Positions 23,836 through 36,900 of a DNA stretch of 64,000 nt are shown piece after piece. Origin of the DNA: Azadirachta indica (lineage: Eukaryota; Streptophyta; Magnoliopsida; Sapindales; Meliaceae); assembly GCA_022749755.1 (NCBI GenBank), contig CM040442.1, positions 1,824,663 through 1,888,662 of the forward strand. Direction: 5' to 3'. The position numbers and the translations under genes were made by a program. The stretch's first letter is position 1. The number at the start of each line of letters is the position of its first letter. Below the pieces are notes generated by a model that was given only the letters and a program-made list of their open reading frames with translations, was not told the origin of the DNA and searched no databases.

Positions 23836-24776
23836 TCTAGTGGTCAATAAATGTTTCATCTGCTTAGTGACTTGTACAAAAAATAATAATAGAGTATTTT
23901 TTTCAGATTCATTAACATCTCTCAATCTATGATATTTCTTTTCTGCGTTTTACATCCACATACCAAGAAAATTTACACAATGAATTGTAGTTACATCATT
24001 TTGATGAATTACATTGCAATTGGTACAACCTGTTATTGAAAGCTTCGCATTTTCATCAGCCATAACTTTCATATTACGCAGAACATTATTACAACAATGT
24101 TGGATGCCAAATGAAATGCTAGTTTTGAAATTAATCATTCGAATAATTGAATAATACTGAATATATCTTCTATTTACTGCTGTGGCTCAACAAGACTGCA
24201 AGAGAGCTTTCTGTTTAGCCTGCATCAGATGAAGCTTTCTGTACCAAGATTATGTTATATGTTGTTGCTATGTTTTGAAGTTATGTGGATTGAAAGGCAC
24301 TGCAGAAGATAGATATTACATGGCAGTAAGTGGAATGCTGAAATAATAATAACTAAAACTAGAAAAGAGCAATCGGTAAACAGTATACTAAAATGTATCA
24401 TATGTAACATCGTAGAGCTACATGTAGAAAGTGGCAATTTTGAAGTCTGAAAATACACTGATTCTATGATGGACAGACTATTAATTACCAGGGTTTAATA
24501 ATGCAGTAGATGAATCTTTAGACAATTAATTCACAATTAATGAAGAAAATAGCATATGCGAGCTTCAAATTACGTTCACATACATCTATTGAAATCTGCC
24601 CAAGCAACAGACATTTACATACAAGTAGCAAGTTCTGAAGATTCTATTTACACATTAGCAGAAAGTTCAAGCTGCTTATTAAGAAAGCTCATAGAAACTC
24701 CAAGAAAGGTCTAAACCAAGCCCGATTTCAGACATGTATAAAACCATGTTTGAGGAAAAACACTAGCTGGATGCAA
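23836..24776. other. Downstream flank of CAF1 pseudogene 1
   Basis: Non-coding. It aligns with 52,289-53,195 and, more loosely, with 58,397-59,170 downstream of the intact CAF1 gene. It includes the GCACTGCAGAAGATAGATAT segment (about 24,298) that also appears at the junction near 20,516. No gene seen. Confidence 0.75.
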
Positions 24777-26138
24777 CTATAAATCCTGCTTCAGAAGTCT
24801 TTTACCCAAAGCATAGCGCTTTCGTTCAATTATATCACTCATGGTTGTGTTTCTTTCAAGACAATTGAGAAAATTGCCGCTTGATGGATAGAACATGGAC
24901 GGCGGCTTCTTAACACCTCTGAGGTACTCATGCTCAAGTGCATCATTGACTGTGATTCTACGTTTTGGATTCAAGCAGAGCATTTTCTGGAAACATGTGG
25001 AATGAAGGTATGAGCGAAGAAAGTGCACAACTGCTAGTACAAGCTAAATTATCATTGTTTTGCACTTCAACTTGCACAAGAGGAATAAATGTGGTTCAAA
25101 ATTAGTTCAAATGTTTCTTCACAGAAATTAAATCAGCTATATTTTCCAATTATTTCCCTCATAAACTCAATGATCTCCTTCCATCATGGTCTACTACAAC
25201 GGAGATTAAGGGTACTTTCCAAGAGAAAATATTGATACTCACAGAAAGAAGATCAACACCAGCTGCTTCTAGATCAGGAAATGTTTTAGCCAAATCCTGC
25301 ATAGTGACAGACAAAAACAATATGTAATCATATAATCCAAGGATCTCTAAAAAATAAATCAAAGAGAAAACCATTGTAGAGGATTTCTTACTTGAGGCTC
25401 GCGACTAGGATACGAAGTCAGTTCGCTTATTGTAGTCACTCCAGGCCAGGTTTCCTCAGTTGGTGTACCCAAAAGACGTCATAAGGGAAATTTCATGTAA
25501 GAAGGCTTATACGTAGAACGCAAGAGTATAACCGGTAGTTTTTAAGGCTGTAAAATACCTGAAAATGAGTAGCAACTTGTCCTTCCTTTTTCCAGGGAAT
25601 AGAGACTCTCCAGTTATCATCTCAGCAAATATACAACCAACAGCCGACACATCTATTGGAGAAGAGTATTCAGTGTAGCCAAGCAATAGCTCAGGTGCTT
25701 TGTATGAGGTATGTGCGTACTGACAGAATGCATAAAGACAAATGATAAGGACATTGGTGCCGCTATTTTATAAAGCAAACAAGTTAACCCAACTTTTGTT
25801 TCTTTATAATGTATAAATTTGAGAAACAGACATCTTAGTAAAATATCGCATTACAATTGACTTCAAGAAAACTTATAACAAAAGTTCTAAATTTTAAGGA
25901 AATAGTGTAGAGGAATAAATAACAATTTTGACGGACAGATTCTACTAGCATGTGTCTAACTATAATGCTCAGAAAATCATTCTCCAAGACTTCCTAAAGT
26001 GAAATATATGTATTTTCAACAAATGTCCTAAATGTTATAGGAGATTTGAGAGAAGCGGAACTTACCAGTAACGAGAACAAAGTAAAGAAAAGAGAATATT
26101 ATGATCTAGCTAAGGCTAAAAGCTAATAGGTAGAGTTA

Positions 26139-26324
<186 letters not shown>

Positions 26325-27182
26325 TCATGTTGACTGATAAAAAATCGGAGCATCCAACTTTCACCATTAGGTCCAGTAGTCATTGTACAAAATTTATAGA
26401 TGGATTGCTTACTGCCAATTGGATATTGAGTTCCTGTATCCACATAGTTTTCAACAAAGTCAGTAAATTTTGTATGTTCTCTTTCCCTTTTGTAACAAAA
26501 ACTGCAATAGCTGGAGTAAATAGTTTCTTCTTTCGTTCCACACAATGAATGAAGTTTATGTTCTTCATTTTTGTTACTTTCACAGTTGTTGATTCTTGTA
26601 ACCTCTGTTTTCTTCATCTTTTTTTGGGGGTGGATGAGTGTTCAATATGAATTCACATTCTATTTGAACTGCATATATGTGATTTCATAGCCCAAATAAA
26701 CCCCTAAAATAGGAAAACAAAAGCACAAACATAGCCCAGTAGTTATATGTGTGCTTAGATCAAGTTCTTCCCATGAAAATGTTCACATTATAATATATCC
26801 ACAAACAAAATACGTACAGAAGATTAATTTTAACATTATAATGTTACATAAAAGAAATCATCTAAGCATGAATCATGTACCATATGCTTTCTTATAAAAC
26901 AATTTAAGTAGAACCGCATAATCCTCTAGTCATCTAAACATCTAAATGTGTCCCACATGCTTTGAAATGGAACAACTATGCTCATTCATGAATTAAAATA
27001 ACAGACAGAATGAAGCATAAAGATCTTACTTACTCTTATAACAGGCGGATCCAAAACCATCTTGGTGATGAATGAATGCAGATCAATGTCTAGGTACTCA
27101 AAGACAAGAAAAACCAAATTCCTGATGCTAGATAGATCCAGCAGCCTGTAGCCAAATTGTCACCAAATCGAGAGAAGTGTAC

Positions 27183-27219
<37 letters not shown>

Positions 27220-27220
27220 G

Positions 27221-27491
27221 TTTTTTTCTTTTTCTAATAGCATTAGAAATTCGACCTTATATTGAATTCGGAAAGTATCCAACAAAATCCTAACTTGCCT
27301 TAAGTTAAAACTTCCGAATTTAACTTTTCTTTTTCTGCAAGAATTTCTTTTTTGGTCAGACTTGCCCATGGAACATCTGATCAAGAACATATCGAGCTGA
27401 CCTGATTAGGACGTAAGAAGGCTGACCAGGTATTGGGCTTGTTAACGTGAAGCCCATGGATCTTGTGATCCTGAGGTCATCTTCCCAAACA
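27221..27491 (-). repeat. 3' LTR of the Tat-type element, truncated
   Basis: It matches the inner-to-outer part 37,832-38,102 of the other LTR from CTTTTTCTAATAGCATTAG to CATCTTCCCAAAC. About 130 bases corresponding to 37,700-37,831 are missing, and the match ends at a (TA)n run (27,181-27,220). The other LTR has its own TATATATA at the equivalent point, so the terminal part was probably lost by recombination between TA runs. Its element-side neighbour (27,492-27,510) carries a G-rich tract (GGGGGCTTGA on the minus strand) that can serve as the polypurine tract. Confidence 0.85.
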
Positions 27492-28812
27492 TCAAGCCCC
27501 CAGTTTCTAGTGAAAAGCTTTTTCAATGGAAACTCCATTCTCTAAGCAACTCAAATTTTTTTTTTATTGTTTTTGAAATAATCACCCGGCTAACAAGAAC
27601 ACTAAGCTGAACATAATCTGCGGCTTACTTCACCTAATGCTTCACTGCTCCTCCCAAACTCCAGTTTTCCTACTCAGAGAATAAGAACAAAAACTTACTT
27701 GGTGGCTGAACACAAAAAAGGTTCCGGCCTTTGAAATTCAAAGAAGCGCCAATGGTGCTAAAAAATGTGCACGCATTTTGCCTTGCTAAAACGTGCGTAA
27801 ATGCTTGTAACTTTTACCGTCCTCATCCTTTATCTGGCCACCACGTGCTTTGGTGCGATTGGTCCATGTTGCCTACAGAAAGGCCACATCAACAGATGGC
27901 CTTGTGACAGCATCCGAACCATTTATTTTAATTATAGTGTAGAGCAGATGAAATATAAATTCTGCTCTCCCCCCTTGTTTACCACTTTACTTCTCTTATA
28001 TCTTTTACAAAACTCAAAAGCCTCTGTTACTTACCACAAACTTCTCCTGCAAATTTTCTCTCCAATTCGTTAGTGAACCTCTATTTTGCCTCTGACATTG
28101 CCTCTTACCTTTTGGCCAACCTTTCCATTCTAGTAAGTTTCTTTTCTTTCAAACTTTTATTCTTCAATGTGAATCTGCTATTTTATCCATTGAATTTCAT
28201 GTTTTTCTCTTAGTTAGTTTCACGACTAGGTATAATTTCAAACTTATTTTTAGGTATAATAGACTCGAAAACCAAGATAAATCATAAAAACCACTTCAGA
28301 ATCTAACCAAACATTTTAAGCTTTCCTAATCTGAGCAGAGACTTAGCCGAGCCCAACGTGCAGCCTAGGAACCTTACAGCAACCTGAGAATTAAGCAGAA
28401 GTAAATTCCCTTAAATAGAATTAATACTTAACCACGATTTTGTTCTATGGTGAACTCGAAACTGATCAAACCACGTTATTGTTCACTTAAGTTAATTATG
28501 TCAAGATGTGAAAAACTTGATATAAGGGACATCTCCACTAGTTAAGGAAGCGAATTTGATACTTCCTCAACGAGCTCATCTGAGATAAATTATAAAGCCT
28601 AGAGCCAGCTTTCCCGTAGGATTAAAGCTGAACTCATTAGGAAAAACGAGACCATTCCTTTAAAGAAGGCCCAACCCTTTGCCATTTTTGATCTTGATGC
28701 CAAGATCCGTTTGACCATCTTAAACCTTGGATCAAGCGCCCTTAAGTATTTTTACCCCGAACTCGAAGTAGTGATTTTGTCTGACAGCTTTTCTGAACAT
28801 ATATAGGGAGAA
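27492..28812. other. Non-coding part of the Tat-type element
   Basis: Lies between the 3' LTR and the antisense ORF. No recognisable protein. The frame at 27,801-28,073 has no similarity I can name. Such long untranslated stretches before the 3' LTR are usual in Tat-group elements. Confidence 0.55.
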
Positions 28813-31074
28813 ATGGACCCTGAACAATCTAACATGAGAGATTAAGAAGTTCTCCAAAGCCTTGTAGATAGGATGGCTCAACAAAATGATCAGCATGTGC
28901 TTTCTCTCTCAACCCCCGAACACATATTCGAAGCTCTCCCAATACTGAGTAGACAAGGGGATAGGAATATGAGTAAGGAGAATGATAAGTTTGAGGATGA
29001 CCACACTGAGTCAGATTTTAGGATAAACCCTCATGCTGGTAGTGTTCAACATCCCTTAGTTTAATACCATCCCCCCAATTTGACTAGAGAAATTAGCCCG
29101 TTAGAGGCTGATAAGTTCCTTTCAAGTATCAATGAGGCTAACTTAATAGTCTTCAGAAAACTCTACCAAATCCCTAACTTTGTTACTTTCAGGGTCCTAG
29201 AAGCAAACGAGTTCTCAAGTCGTTCGAGGGGGGATGAAGTGGCTTTTAACGAAGAGTTATTTCTCTTATAGGCTAGGTTACCATTGCAACCATACTTTGC
29301 CGCTCTGTTCTATGGTTTCAAAATTCCTCCTTACCAACTGAACTTGAATAGGTGGAGAACCATAGCCGGGCTATATGTGATTTAGGCTTCGGCCAAGTAA
29401 ACCCCACGACCATTGATGAAATTAAGCACTTATTTTTACTAAAAAAGGGACTGAAAAAATACCTTACCTTTTACTACCTCTAAGCCTGCACCAAGGCCGA
29501 TAAGTTGGTTACGAGCAACCCTTCTTATAACAAAGATTGAAAAGACAGATGGTGTTACATGGGTAGAGACTGGTGCTAGTCTTCTTTAGCCGTGATGAAC
29601 ATGCATAGCCCTATGCCCTATGCATTTAAACCCATTCTCCGTAAATATATTTTTCAGGGTTAGAATGATGTATTCGATTTTTTATGCTGAACTTCATTAC
29701 TAAAAGTTTACTAATGACATTCGCTGTTTGTGCAGCTGCTTGGGGTTCAAAGCTTGACTTGCCGCTTTTTTTTTTATCAAAAATCAATGCGGGATGCGTA
29801 AACCAAGCTGATCAGAAGACCCTACTTTCCCTTAATTAGCTCATAGCTTGTAACCTTGTCAAGGTTGCCCCCACTTATGAAGAGCTTGAAGCTACTCTAT
29901 GGGTTGAGAAAGGACTCGCCTAAAAAACCAATCAAGGCGTATCCGCTACTGTTGAGAGTGAGCTCTTGGTTTATTCTCTTCCTCGAAACATTTCACTTTT
30001 ATTCATGTTTGCGCCTTTCTTGCCTTGTAAGGAAGATGGCTTCGAAGAAAGGTAAGGGAAAACTTCTGAACTCTTTAGGGTCCTCTCTTCATTGGAGACC
30101 TAGACAAGCGCTTCAGTATAAAAGCATTGAGAGCCCTTAAAGAAATATGAATAGGGTAAAGAGGACCAGAAGAAGGCGACCAATCACAAGGCGAAAAGGA
30201 AAAAGCCTTACCAAGGCTCTAAGAAGGACGAAAAAGAGCCTCTTTAGGACGAAGGGAAGCACTATTGGAGGCTTCTGAAAGTGCTAAGGAGAGGCTGTAC
30301 AAGAGGCAACAAACTGAACAAGGTGAAGGAGTTGTCAAAATAGACGGTCTCTCTAGGACAGATATCCCCGAGGATAAAAGAGAACTATTTAAGCACTTGC
30401 TCCCTTCTCTAAACTACTTGGCTTGTGCGATTAGCCCTTCCTTATCCTCGTTTATAACACTGATGCCGTCTTAGGGATAATTCATCAACAACTCGATAGG
30501 GTAATTATCTCTAATCTTCCCTTCTTGTTTTATTGCAATTACTTTATCTAATTTATTATTTGATTGGTGCAGGTGTTTCCACTACCTTAGTTTGCATATT
30601 GAGAGTGCAAAAGAATGCTCAATAACAAACATAAATTTGTACAAATTAATAAACTAGCTAACTTCAGAGAAGATCTTGTTGGAGAAAAAGCTGAAGGAAT
30701 CAGAGAAACAGGAGGAATAACTAAAGGCTCAGCTGAATAGGGAGAGGAAGAAAAAGGCAGGCAGGAGAACGCAGTGCCCTTGGAGACAAAATAGCCGATC
30801 TCGAGGCTCAGATGTTGGATATCGGTTCTCGTGCTATAGATTTTGCTCACATTAATAAGAACTTAGAAGATGAACTTGCTCACATTAAGGCCGAGGCAAA
30901 AGAACAGTGTGATACCTTTACTGAGGAAGCCTTAGAGTTTGCCTACAAAATCTTCCAGAGGAAACATGAAGAACTTGACTTGGGCTGGCTCTTCGACGAT
31001 CTTGACATTCTCTGACCCATTCAATCAGTAGCTGAGGATGCAAGGGAGACATCTGTTGAGGAGCCTATATAAGG
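28813..31074 (+). pseudogene. Antisense ORF of the Tat-type element, decayed
   Basis: Plus-strand reading, opposite to gag-pol. Conserved-looking pieces are at 29,080-29,360 (SPLEADKFLSSINEA, VAFNEELFLL, then RLPLQPYFAALFYGF, IPPYQLNLNRWRTIAGLY) and at 30,690-31,015. The latter is a charged, coiled-coil-like region with ALEFAYKIFQRKHEELDLGW at its end. I recognise the pattern PLxPF...LNxAPxQLxPNxWR as typical of the extra antisense ORF of plant Tat retrotransposons, a gene of unknown function. Stops and frameshifts break it at 29,062, 29,272, 29,380, 30,138 and elsewhere, so no long product is possible. Confidence 0.6.
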
Positions 31075-31689
31075 TCCTGATTCTGTTCAGTCCGACCTTG
31101 CTTAGCTTGATCTGACCTTGTCTTTTTTTTTTGCGACTCCGACCTTCGACATTATATCTTCTCTGAAGGACACTTAATAACTTTGTGATTTTTGCGCATA
31201 AAAATTTATTGAAGATGTAGATGATTATTTTGTAAATAAAGATACTGTTAATGAAAGTTTAGATGTATCTTCGTTTTTATCTTATCTTCCACCTCTGTTG
31301 ATATAGTGTTTTTGCTGTATGATTGACTTACTGAGATGGTCTGAAAATAATACTGATAATCGATTCATTTAAATTACTCGTTTTGTATTCTGAATTGAGG
31401 TTAGGTTAACAATAAAGAAAGTTAACATCAAATCTAGAGTTGGTGTGATATTTTTGTGAGTAAGCTTTCTTATTTGATCTGAACTGAAGTCAGATCTTTT
31501 TGTGATAGTCACGTTCTGAAACAAGGAATTTATTTCTTTCTATGCTTGTTGCCTGGCCTAAACTGGGGTCAGACCTTATTACAACAATTTTTAAATAAAA
31601 CTAGAATTTAATAACTTCTTGATTATTGTGTTCGATTTGAATTGAGGACAGATTTTTTTAAGCGGCAATCCTCTCAATGGAAATACTTT

Positions 31690-32530
31690 TTCAACATCTC
31701 AACGTTCCACGACTTCTTGACTTCTTTACCATCTGGGTATTGTAACTAATAAACTGCCAGCTTAATGACTGGTCACTTTATACGAGCCTTCCCAATTATC
31801 TCTTGGGGCTCCTATGCCAAGTATTTTAGTGTTTTGAGTAACACGCCGCATCACTAAGTCCCCCTCTCAAAAAACTCTTGAATGTACCTTCTTGTTGTAA
31901 TATTTCGTCACCTTTTGTTGATAAGAGGCTATCTTGACAAGCGCCTGATCACATTTATCTTCTAACAAATTTAAACTTAGCTTCATTGCCTCATTGTTCT
32001 TAAATTCGTCAAAGTTCTTTACTCTGAATGAGGGTACCCCAATTTCTATCAGTATTACTACTTTAAAATCAAATGCCAGCGAATAAGGTGTTTTGCTAGT
32101 CGTTGTTCTTGTTTTCATTCAATAGGCAATTCATCCACCCATCTTCCTTTCTTATCGTCGAGAAAGCATTGAAGAAGTGGCTATTTACTTCTTTAATGCT
32201 TTCTCGACAACCATGTTCACTGCCTCTACTTATCTATTTGCTTTAGGATAAGTGAGGGACACAAATCTGAGTTTGATACTCAGGTCAATGAAAAATTCTT
32301 TAAATCTTACATATCAAACTGCTTGCTATTGTTAACTATTAGTATGCGAGGAATTTCGAACCAATAAATGATGTTTCTTTTCACAAAAGCGGTGTTCCTT
32401 TTATCCATTATGGTCGTTAGTGGCTCCGCTTTCACCCATTTTATAAAATAGTCGATAGCAACAATTACATACTTCATCTGAGCACCTTCTATAAGAAGAG
32501 GGCCAATCAAATCCAACCTCCATTGAACAA
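31690..32530 (-). pseudogene. Integrase remnant of the Tat-type element
   Basis: Minus strand. At 32,307-32,516 the frame reads MDLIGPLLIEGAQMKYVIVA, IDYFIKWVKAEPLTT and ILIVNNSKQF: the first catalytic Asp region (DLIGP, VAIDYF) is present, while the segment around the second catalytic Asp reads NNS where an active integrase has DNG. At 31,690-31,960 the C-terminal part (KVTKYYNKKVHSRVF, GDLVMRRV, NWEGSYKV) is recognisable. Stops interrupt it. The region lies at the 3' end of pol, as in Gypsy elements. Confidence 0.85.
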
Positions 32531-33049
32531 AAGGCTATAGGATAAGTAAAAGGATGAGCTATTCAAAGGGCTATTTTGGGATATCCCTATAAAGCTAACA
32601 ACTCAAACAAGACTGAGCTGTCATCATCACGTCCTCCTGTAATGTCGACCAATAATACTCTTGACTCAAAATACAGTATACCAAGGACCTGCCTCCCCCA
32701 TGGTACCACAGCTGCCTATATAGACTTCTTTGAACACATAGTACGCTTCCTTCTAGTTGACATATCGCAAGTAAGGTAGCCTAAATCCTTGTTTATATAG
32801 CACCTCGTTAATCACTGAGTAACGTAAGAATCTACTTTTAATTCTCTTAGCTTCCTCTCTATCCTCAAGCAACTTCTCCTCTAAAATATACTCTCAAATC
32901 AAATCCATTCAAGTCCGAACCTAGCATGACATGCTGATCTGGTTTAACTCTACTCCTAATTTTTCCACACTTTTCTGACGCAGTACTTCCACAGAAATTA
33001 TTGTAGGAAACCTTTCTTATAGCGTTGAAGCTAACTTGACTAAGGCATC

Positions 33050-34029
33050 TACTTTTTCATTCTCCACCTGTGTGATCTAGGTTACCACTACCTTTCTGAA
33101 GCGTTTTACTAACTTTATGACCTTGCTTAAATAGGCGTTCATGCTTTTGTCCCTTGCTTGAAACTTGCCAGAGACTTGATTCATCATCAACTGTGAATCT
33201 CCCTTTACTTCGAGGCACTCCACCCCAACCGACATAGCTAAACCAAGCCCCACCAATAAAGCTCATACTCTGCTTCATTATTGGTGATTTCGAAATCAAA
33301 GTGTTAGGCGTAGGCTAACTCATCTTCTCCTGGTGTAGTCAGGATTATGCCAACTGCTCCGCCTTGAGCATTTGACGCCCTATCTACATACAGGCACCAC
33401 AGTTTTAAGTCTCCGCATTCCTTCCTTATAATCTGTTTAGTTGCACTAACGAATAGCGGGACTCTATTGAGACCCTTTTATGCTAAGCAAGTTTGAGCGG
33501 ATTGTTTGCCTAACTCTATACTCCTAACATGCTGAGGCATTGTTAATGCGCCTATCTCTCGCACCATTATTCCTTTTAAGACTAACCTTTCTATAACAAA
33601 ATCTACCAACTGTTAGGTTTTAATTACCTTGCATAGTCGATAGTCCATATCAAATTTGGTGAGCTCGATTAACCACTTGACCAGCCTCTATAAGAGATCT
33701 GCCTTATGTAGTATCTGCCGCAGAGGCTGATCGGTGAAAATCACTACCGGGTATACTTAAAAGTATGGTCATAGCTTTTGTACCGCCACCACTAATGCGA
33801 AGGCCAACTTTTTTGGGTTGAATCTCTTTTCCACATCGAGGAATAACTTACTTGTATAGTAAATTGGTTGGTGAGTCCCCTTATTTTCTTTTAACAACAC
33901 CGAACTCACCGTATGATCAGTCATTGAAAAGTACAAGTACAGTGTGTTCCTAATCAGTGGGTTGGCCAGATAAGACGGATTCACCAAATAAGCTTTTAAT
34001 TCTTGAAAATTGTCTTTGCATTCCTTCAT
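33050..34029 (-). pseudogene. RNase H remnants of the Tat-type element
   Basis: Minus strand. At 33,769-34,029 the RNase H-like half next to reverse transcriptase reads HTVSSVLLKEN, QPIYYTSKLFLDVEKRF and KKLAFALVVA, the usual self-labelling pattern of Gypsy polyproteins. Further on, at about 33,050-33,450, a second RNase H-like segment reads YVDRASNAQGGAVGII and ITNNEAEYE, as in plant Tat/Athila elements that carry an additional RNase H. Frames are broken. Confidence 0.8.
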
Positions 34030-34059
34030 CCACCTCGTGTATTTTTCCTTCTTTGTGAC

Positions 34060-34900
34060 CTAAAAAAATTGGAAGAATCTATCAGTGGCTTTCGAGATAA
34101 ATCTGTTAAGCGCAGCTAACCTCCCCATCAAGGCTTGCACCTCCTTCAATGCAGTCGGGGACTTCATGTCTAGTATAACTTGAACCTTCTGATGGTTTAC
34201 CTCTGTCCCTTGTTCACTGACCATGAACCCTAGGAACTTCCAAGAGCTGACACTGAACACACACTTTTCGAATTTAATTTCATGTTGTATTTTCTGAGTA
34301 AGGAAAATGTCTCCCTTAAATGATGAACATAATCTTCGACCCTGAGTGACTTAGTAATCGTGTTATTCACATACACCTCCATCGTTGTCCTGATCAAAGG
34401 CATAAAAACTATATTTACCAACCTTTGAAATGTCGCCCCTGCGTTCTTTAAACCAAAAGGAATCACCTTGTAGTAGTACAATCCCCGATCAGTTATAAAC
34501 GCCGTTTTCTATTGATCGGTTTTGTGCATTCAGATTTGATTGTATACTGAAAAAGCATCCATAAGACTTACTAATTTGTGTCTAGCTGTTGAGTCCACTA
34601 ATTGATCAATCCGTGGAAGCAGGAAGCTATCCTTTAGGCAGGCTTTATTTAGGTTAGTGAAATCGAAACACATCCTCTATTTGCTATTAGATATCTTGAC
34701 CATCACCACATTAGCCACCCAATCTTATTTTCTAAATCCTGTGATGATTAGCTTATCCACTTCCTCTCAATTACTTTCCTCCTCTCCCGGTTAAAAATTC
34801 TTCGCTTATACTTTATAGGTTTGAACATCGAATTTACCGATAAGCGATGAAAAATCACTCTAGAGTCGATTCTAGACATATCTTTATGGGTCCAGGCGAA
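34060..34900 (-). pseudogene. Reverse transcriptase remnant of the Tat-type element
   Basis: Minus strand. Recognisable parts are YYYKVIPFGLKNAGATFQRL, then VNIVFMPLIRTTMEVYVNN and RVEDYVHHLRETFSLLRKYN (34,230-34,481), continuing in another frame with GFMVSEQGTEVNHQKV and GRLAALNRF (34,060-34,260). The active-site YxDD box reads YVNN, both metal-binding aspartates being replaced by asparagine. Both changes fit C-to-T type decay on the opposite strand. With the stops and frameshifts, the enzyme is inactive. Confidence 0.88.
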
Positions 34901-35467
34901 CACGTCCATGTGTTCTTTCAAAAAGATGACGAGTTTTTTTTTCCTCGCTCGATAGTTGATAATTGATTTTCACCTTCCGTTCTGTCCTCAAAGGGCCAAG
35001 CGATATCAATTCCAGTTTTTCTACTAGTTCAATTGCTGGTTGCATTTTTCATCGTCCAACATTCCTTTCCAACTTATCTATCGCCTTCTATTGTTTGATG
35101 TCCTCGTCATTCTCTCCTTTAACGCATTTCGTTGTTATACAATAAGACCACTTAATAGAAGAAGCGAAACATGTTCGAGCAGCCTTCTAATCCCCTCGCA
35201 CTACTCTAATTCCTTCACCTAGTCAGAATTTGATCTTTAGGTAATGTATGCTTTCTACCACCCTAATTTTTCTTAGGAAATGCCTCCCCAGAATTATGGC
35301 ATATAGTATTTTTAAGTTCACAACTTGAAATTCTACCATCGTGGTCCTCTAATATGGTCTATTTCCTATTATTAACGACAGCTGAACTGAACTTAACGAG
35401 AAGATGTATGAATCTGCAAACCCATATAGGACAGTGTCTGCGAGCCCTATCTTTAGATTCTCGATTT

Positions 35468-35700
35468 TTAAAAGTTCAGAGTCTCTTTGAATATTATATC
35501 GACCAATTTCCCCATGTCCACCAAGATTTTATTAATCTTAACTGAGCCAACCTCCAAGGTTATTCCTAAGGCATTATCATAAGGGTAGTTAACTCTTACC
35601 TTATCTTCATTAGTGAACACGATCGAGATTGACACCAAATGGGGTTTCTTTCCTACTTTGATGTTCATTACGTAGTGGTCCACCTAAGTAGTCGACAACA
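35468..35700 (-). pseudogene. Protease remnant of the Tat-type element
   Basis: Minus strand. The frame reads HYVMNIKVGKKPHLVSISIV, NEDKVRVNYPYDNALGITLE and NKILVDMGKLVDIIF. This matches the aspartic protease of plant Gypsy polyproteins, in which a VDxG(S/A) motif gives the catalytic Asp; here it reads VDMGKL. It lies between gag and reverse transcriptase, as expected. Confidence 0.75.
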
Positions 35701-36199
35701 AATATCTCAAATAATTCTTCCTCTCATTGTTGGAGTTACTGACTAACATTGGTCCTTTTGAAATTATCATGCTCCTATAAACCGAATCTTCTGATCCCAT
35801 TTTCCTGTGTCCCAAATCTTCTTCTGTTTCACATATTCTTACTCTATATCTATCTAACTAATTATTCTTCACAAGGATTTCAACTTGCTCCCTCAAATCC
35901 AGGTGTTGATCCTTCATGTGTCCATGGTCTTAATGAATCACACACTTTCTTTCCCTATCGCGAATGTTGGATGCCAAACTTAAAGGACGAGGCCTAGGTA
36001 GCAGGCTTGAGTCCTTGATCTCCTCATATATCATTGACAAAGGGGCATTTAGTTTGTAAACTATCTTTTGTCCTGAACTAGAGCGACTATCCTAACCCTT
36101 TTCCTCCGCGGGGGAGGGAACTCTCTTTTTTGCTCCATCACTCCCTCATATCTCATGAATTGAAGTCCATAATCACGCCTGTACTCGAATCTATCATTG

Positions 36200-36900
36200 T
36201 GGTGTGGTCGTTGAGAATCTTATTTCTTCATGAGGAGCCTGGGATTGATCCGCTGTAAGCCCCTTTAATTTCTCTTATCCTCGAGTCTTGACCTTTGTTC
36301 CCTAACTCCTAACTCTTCTAATCTCTCTTCCTTCCTCTTCAGCAACATTCAATCCTCAATTTCAATTTCTTTGAAAATCTCCTTTTGTGCATGCTCAAGC
36401 ATAGTTAAGACTTGTTTATAAACAACGAACCATCCCCTGTTCATCCTTAACCCTTTCTTGAGTCCTTCTAGTGTCAAGGGATGTAAGAAGGCCTCAGCTT
36501 CCATGACTTCCCTGTGATACCTTCTTATGTAACTCTTTAATGTCTCATCTTTCCCTTACTTTATTAGTAACAACAAATTAGGGTTTTTCGACATGGTCAC
36601 CGCCCCTCTGAACTCACCGACGAACTATGCGCATACCTACTCAAAACTCTTTACACTTTCTGCTTTCGAATTTTTATACCAACGTCGTGCTTGCCCTTCT
36701 AAGGTTAGGTTGAATGGGCAGCACATCTACAATTTTGTCAATTCTTGCATCATCATCATTTTCTTAAAAAGATCAAGGCGCAATGTCGGATCCATTTTTC
36801 TTGTATACAATAGGATTTGGGGCATTTTAAATTTTTAAGGGAGGGACAGGTCTTGTATTTCCTTCAAGAAGGAGGACTTTAGTGAAAGCTCCACCCCCTC
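36200..36900 (-). pseudogene. gag remnant of the Tat-type element
   Basis: Minus strand. At about 36,690-36,720 the translation gives LEGQARRWYKN, the conserved core of Gypsy gag. It is followed by FRGAVTMSKNPNLL and GKDETLKSYIRRYHREVMEA (36,500-36,600), then RMNRGW and VLTMLEHAQKEI (36,390-36,440). Several stops interrupt the frame. Further to the right (37,000-37,680) lies the degraded N-terminal gag region with no clear motif. Confidence 0.8.

Noticed and set aside
33057..33299. Open frame with GGAWFSYVGWGGVPRSKG
   Set aside because: It is the wrong frame over the second RNase H segment of the retrotransposon.
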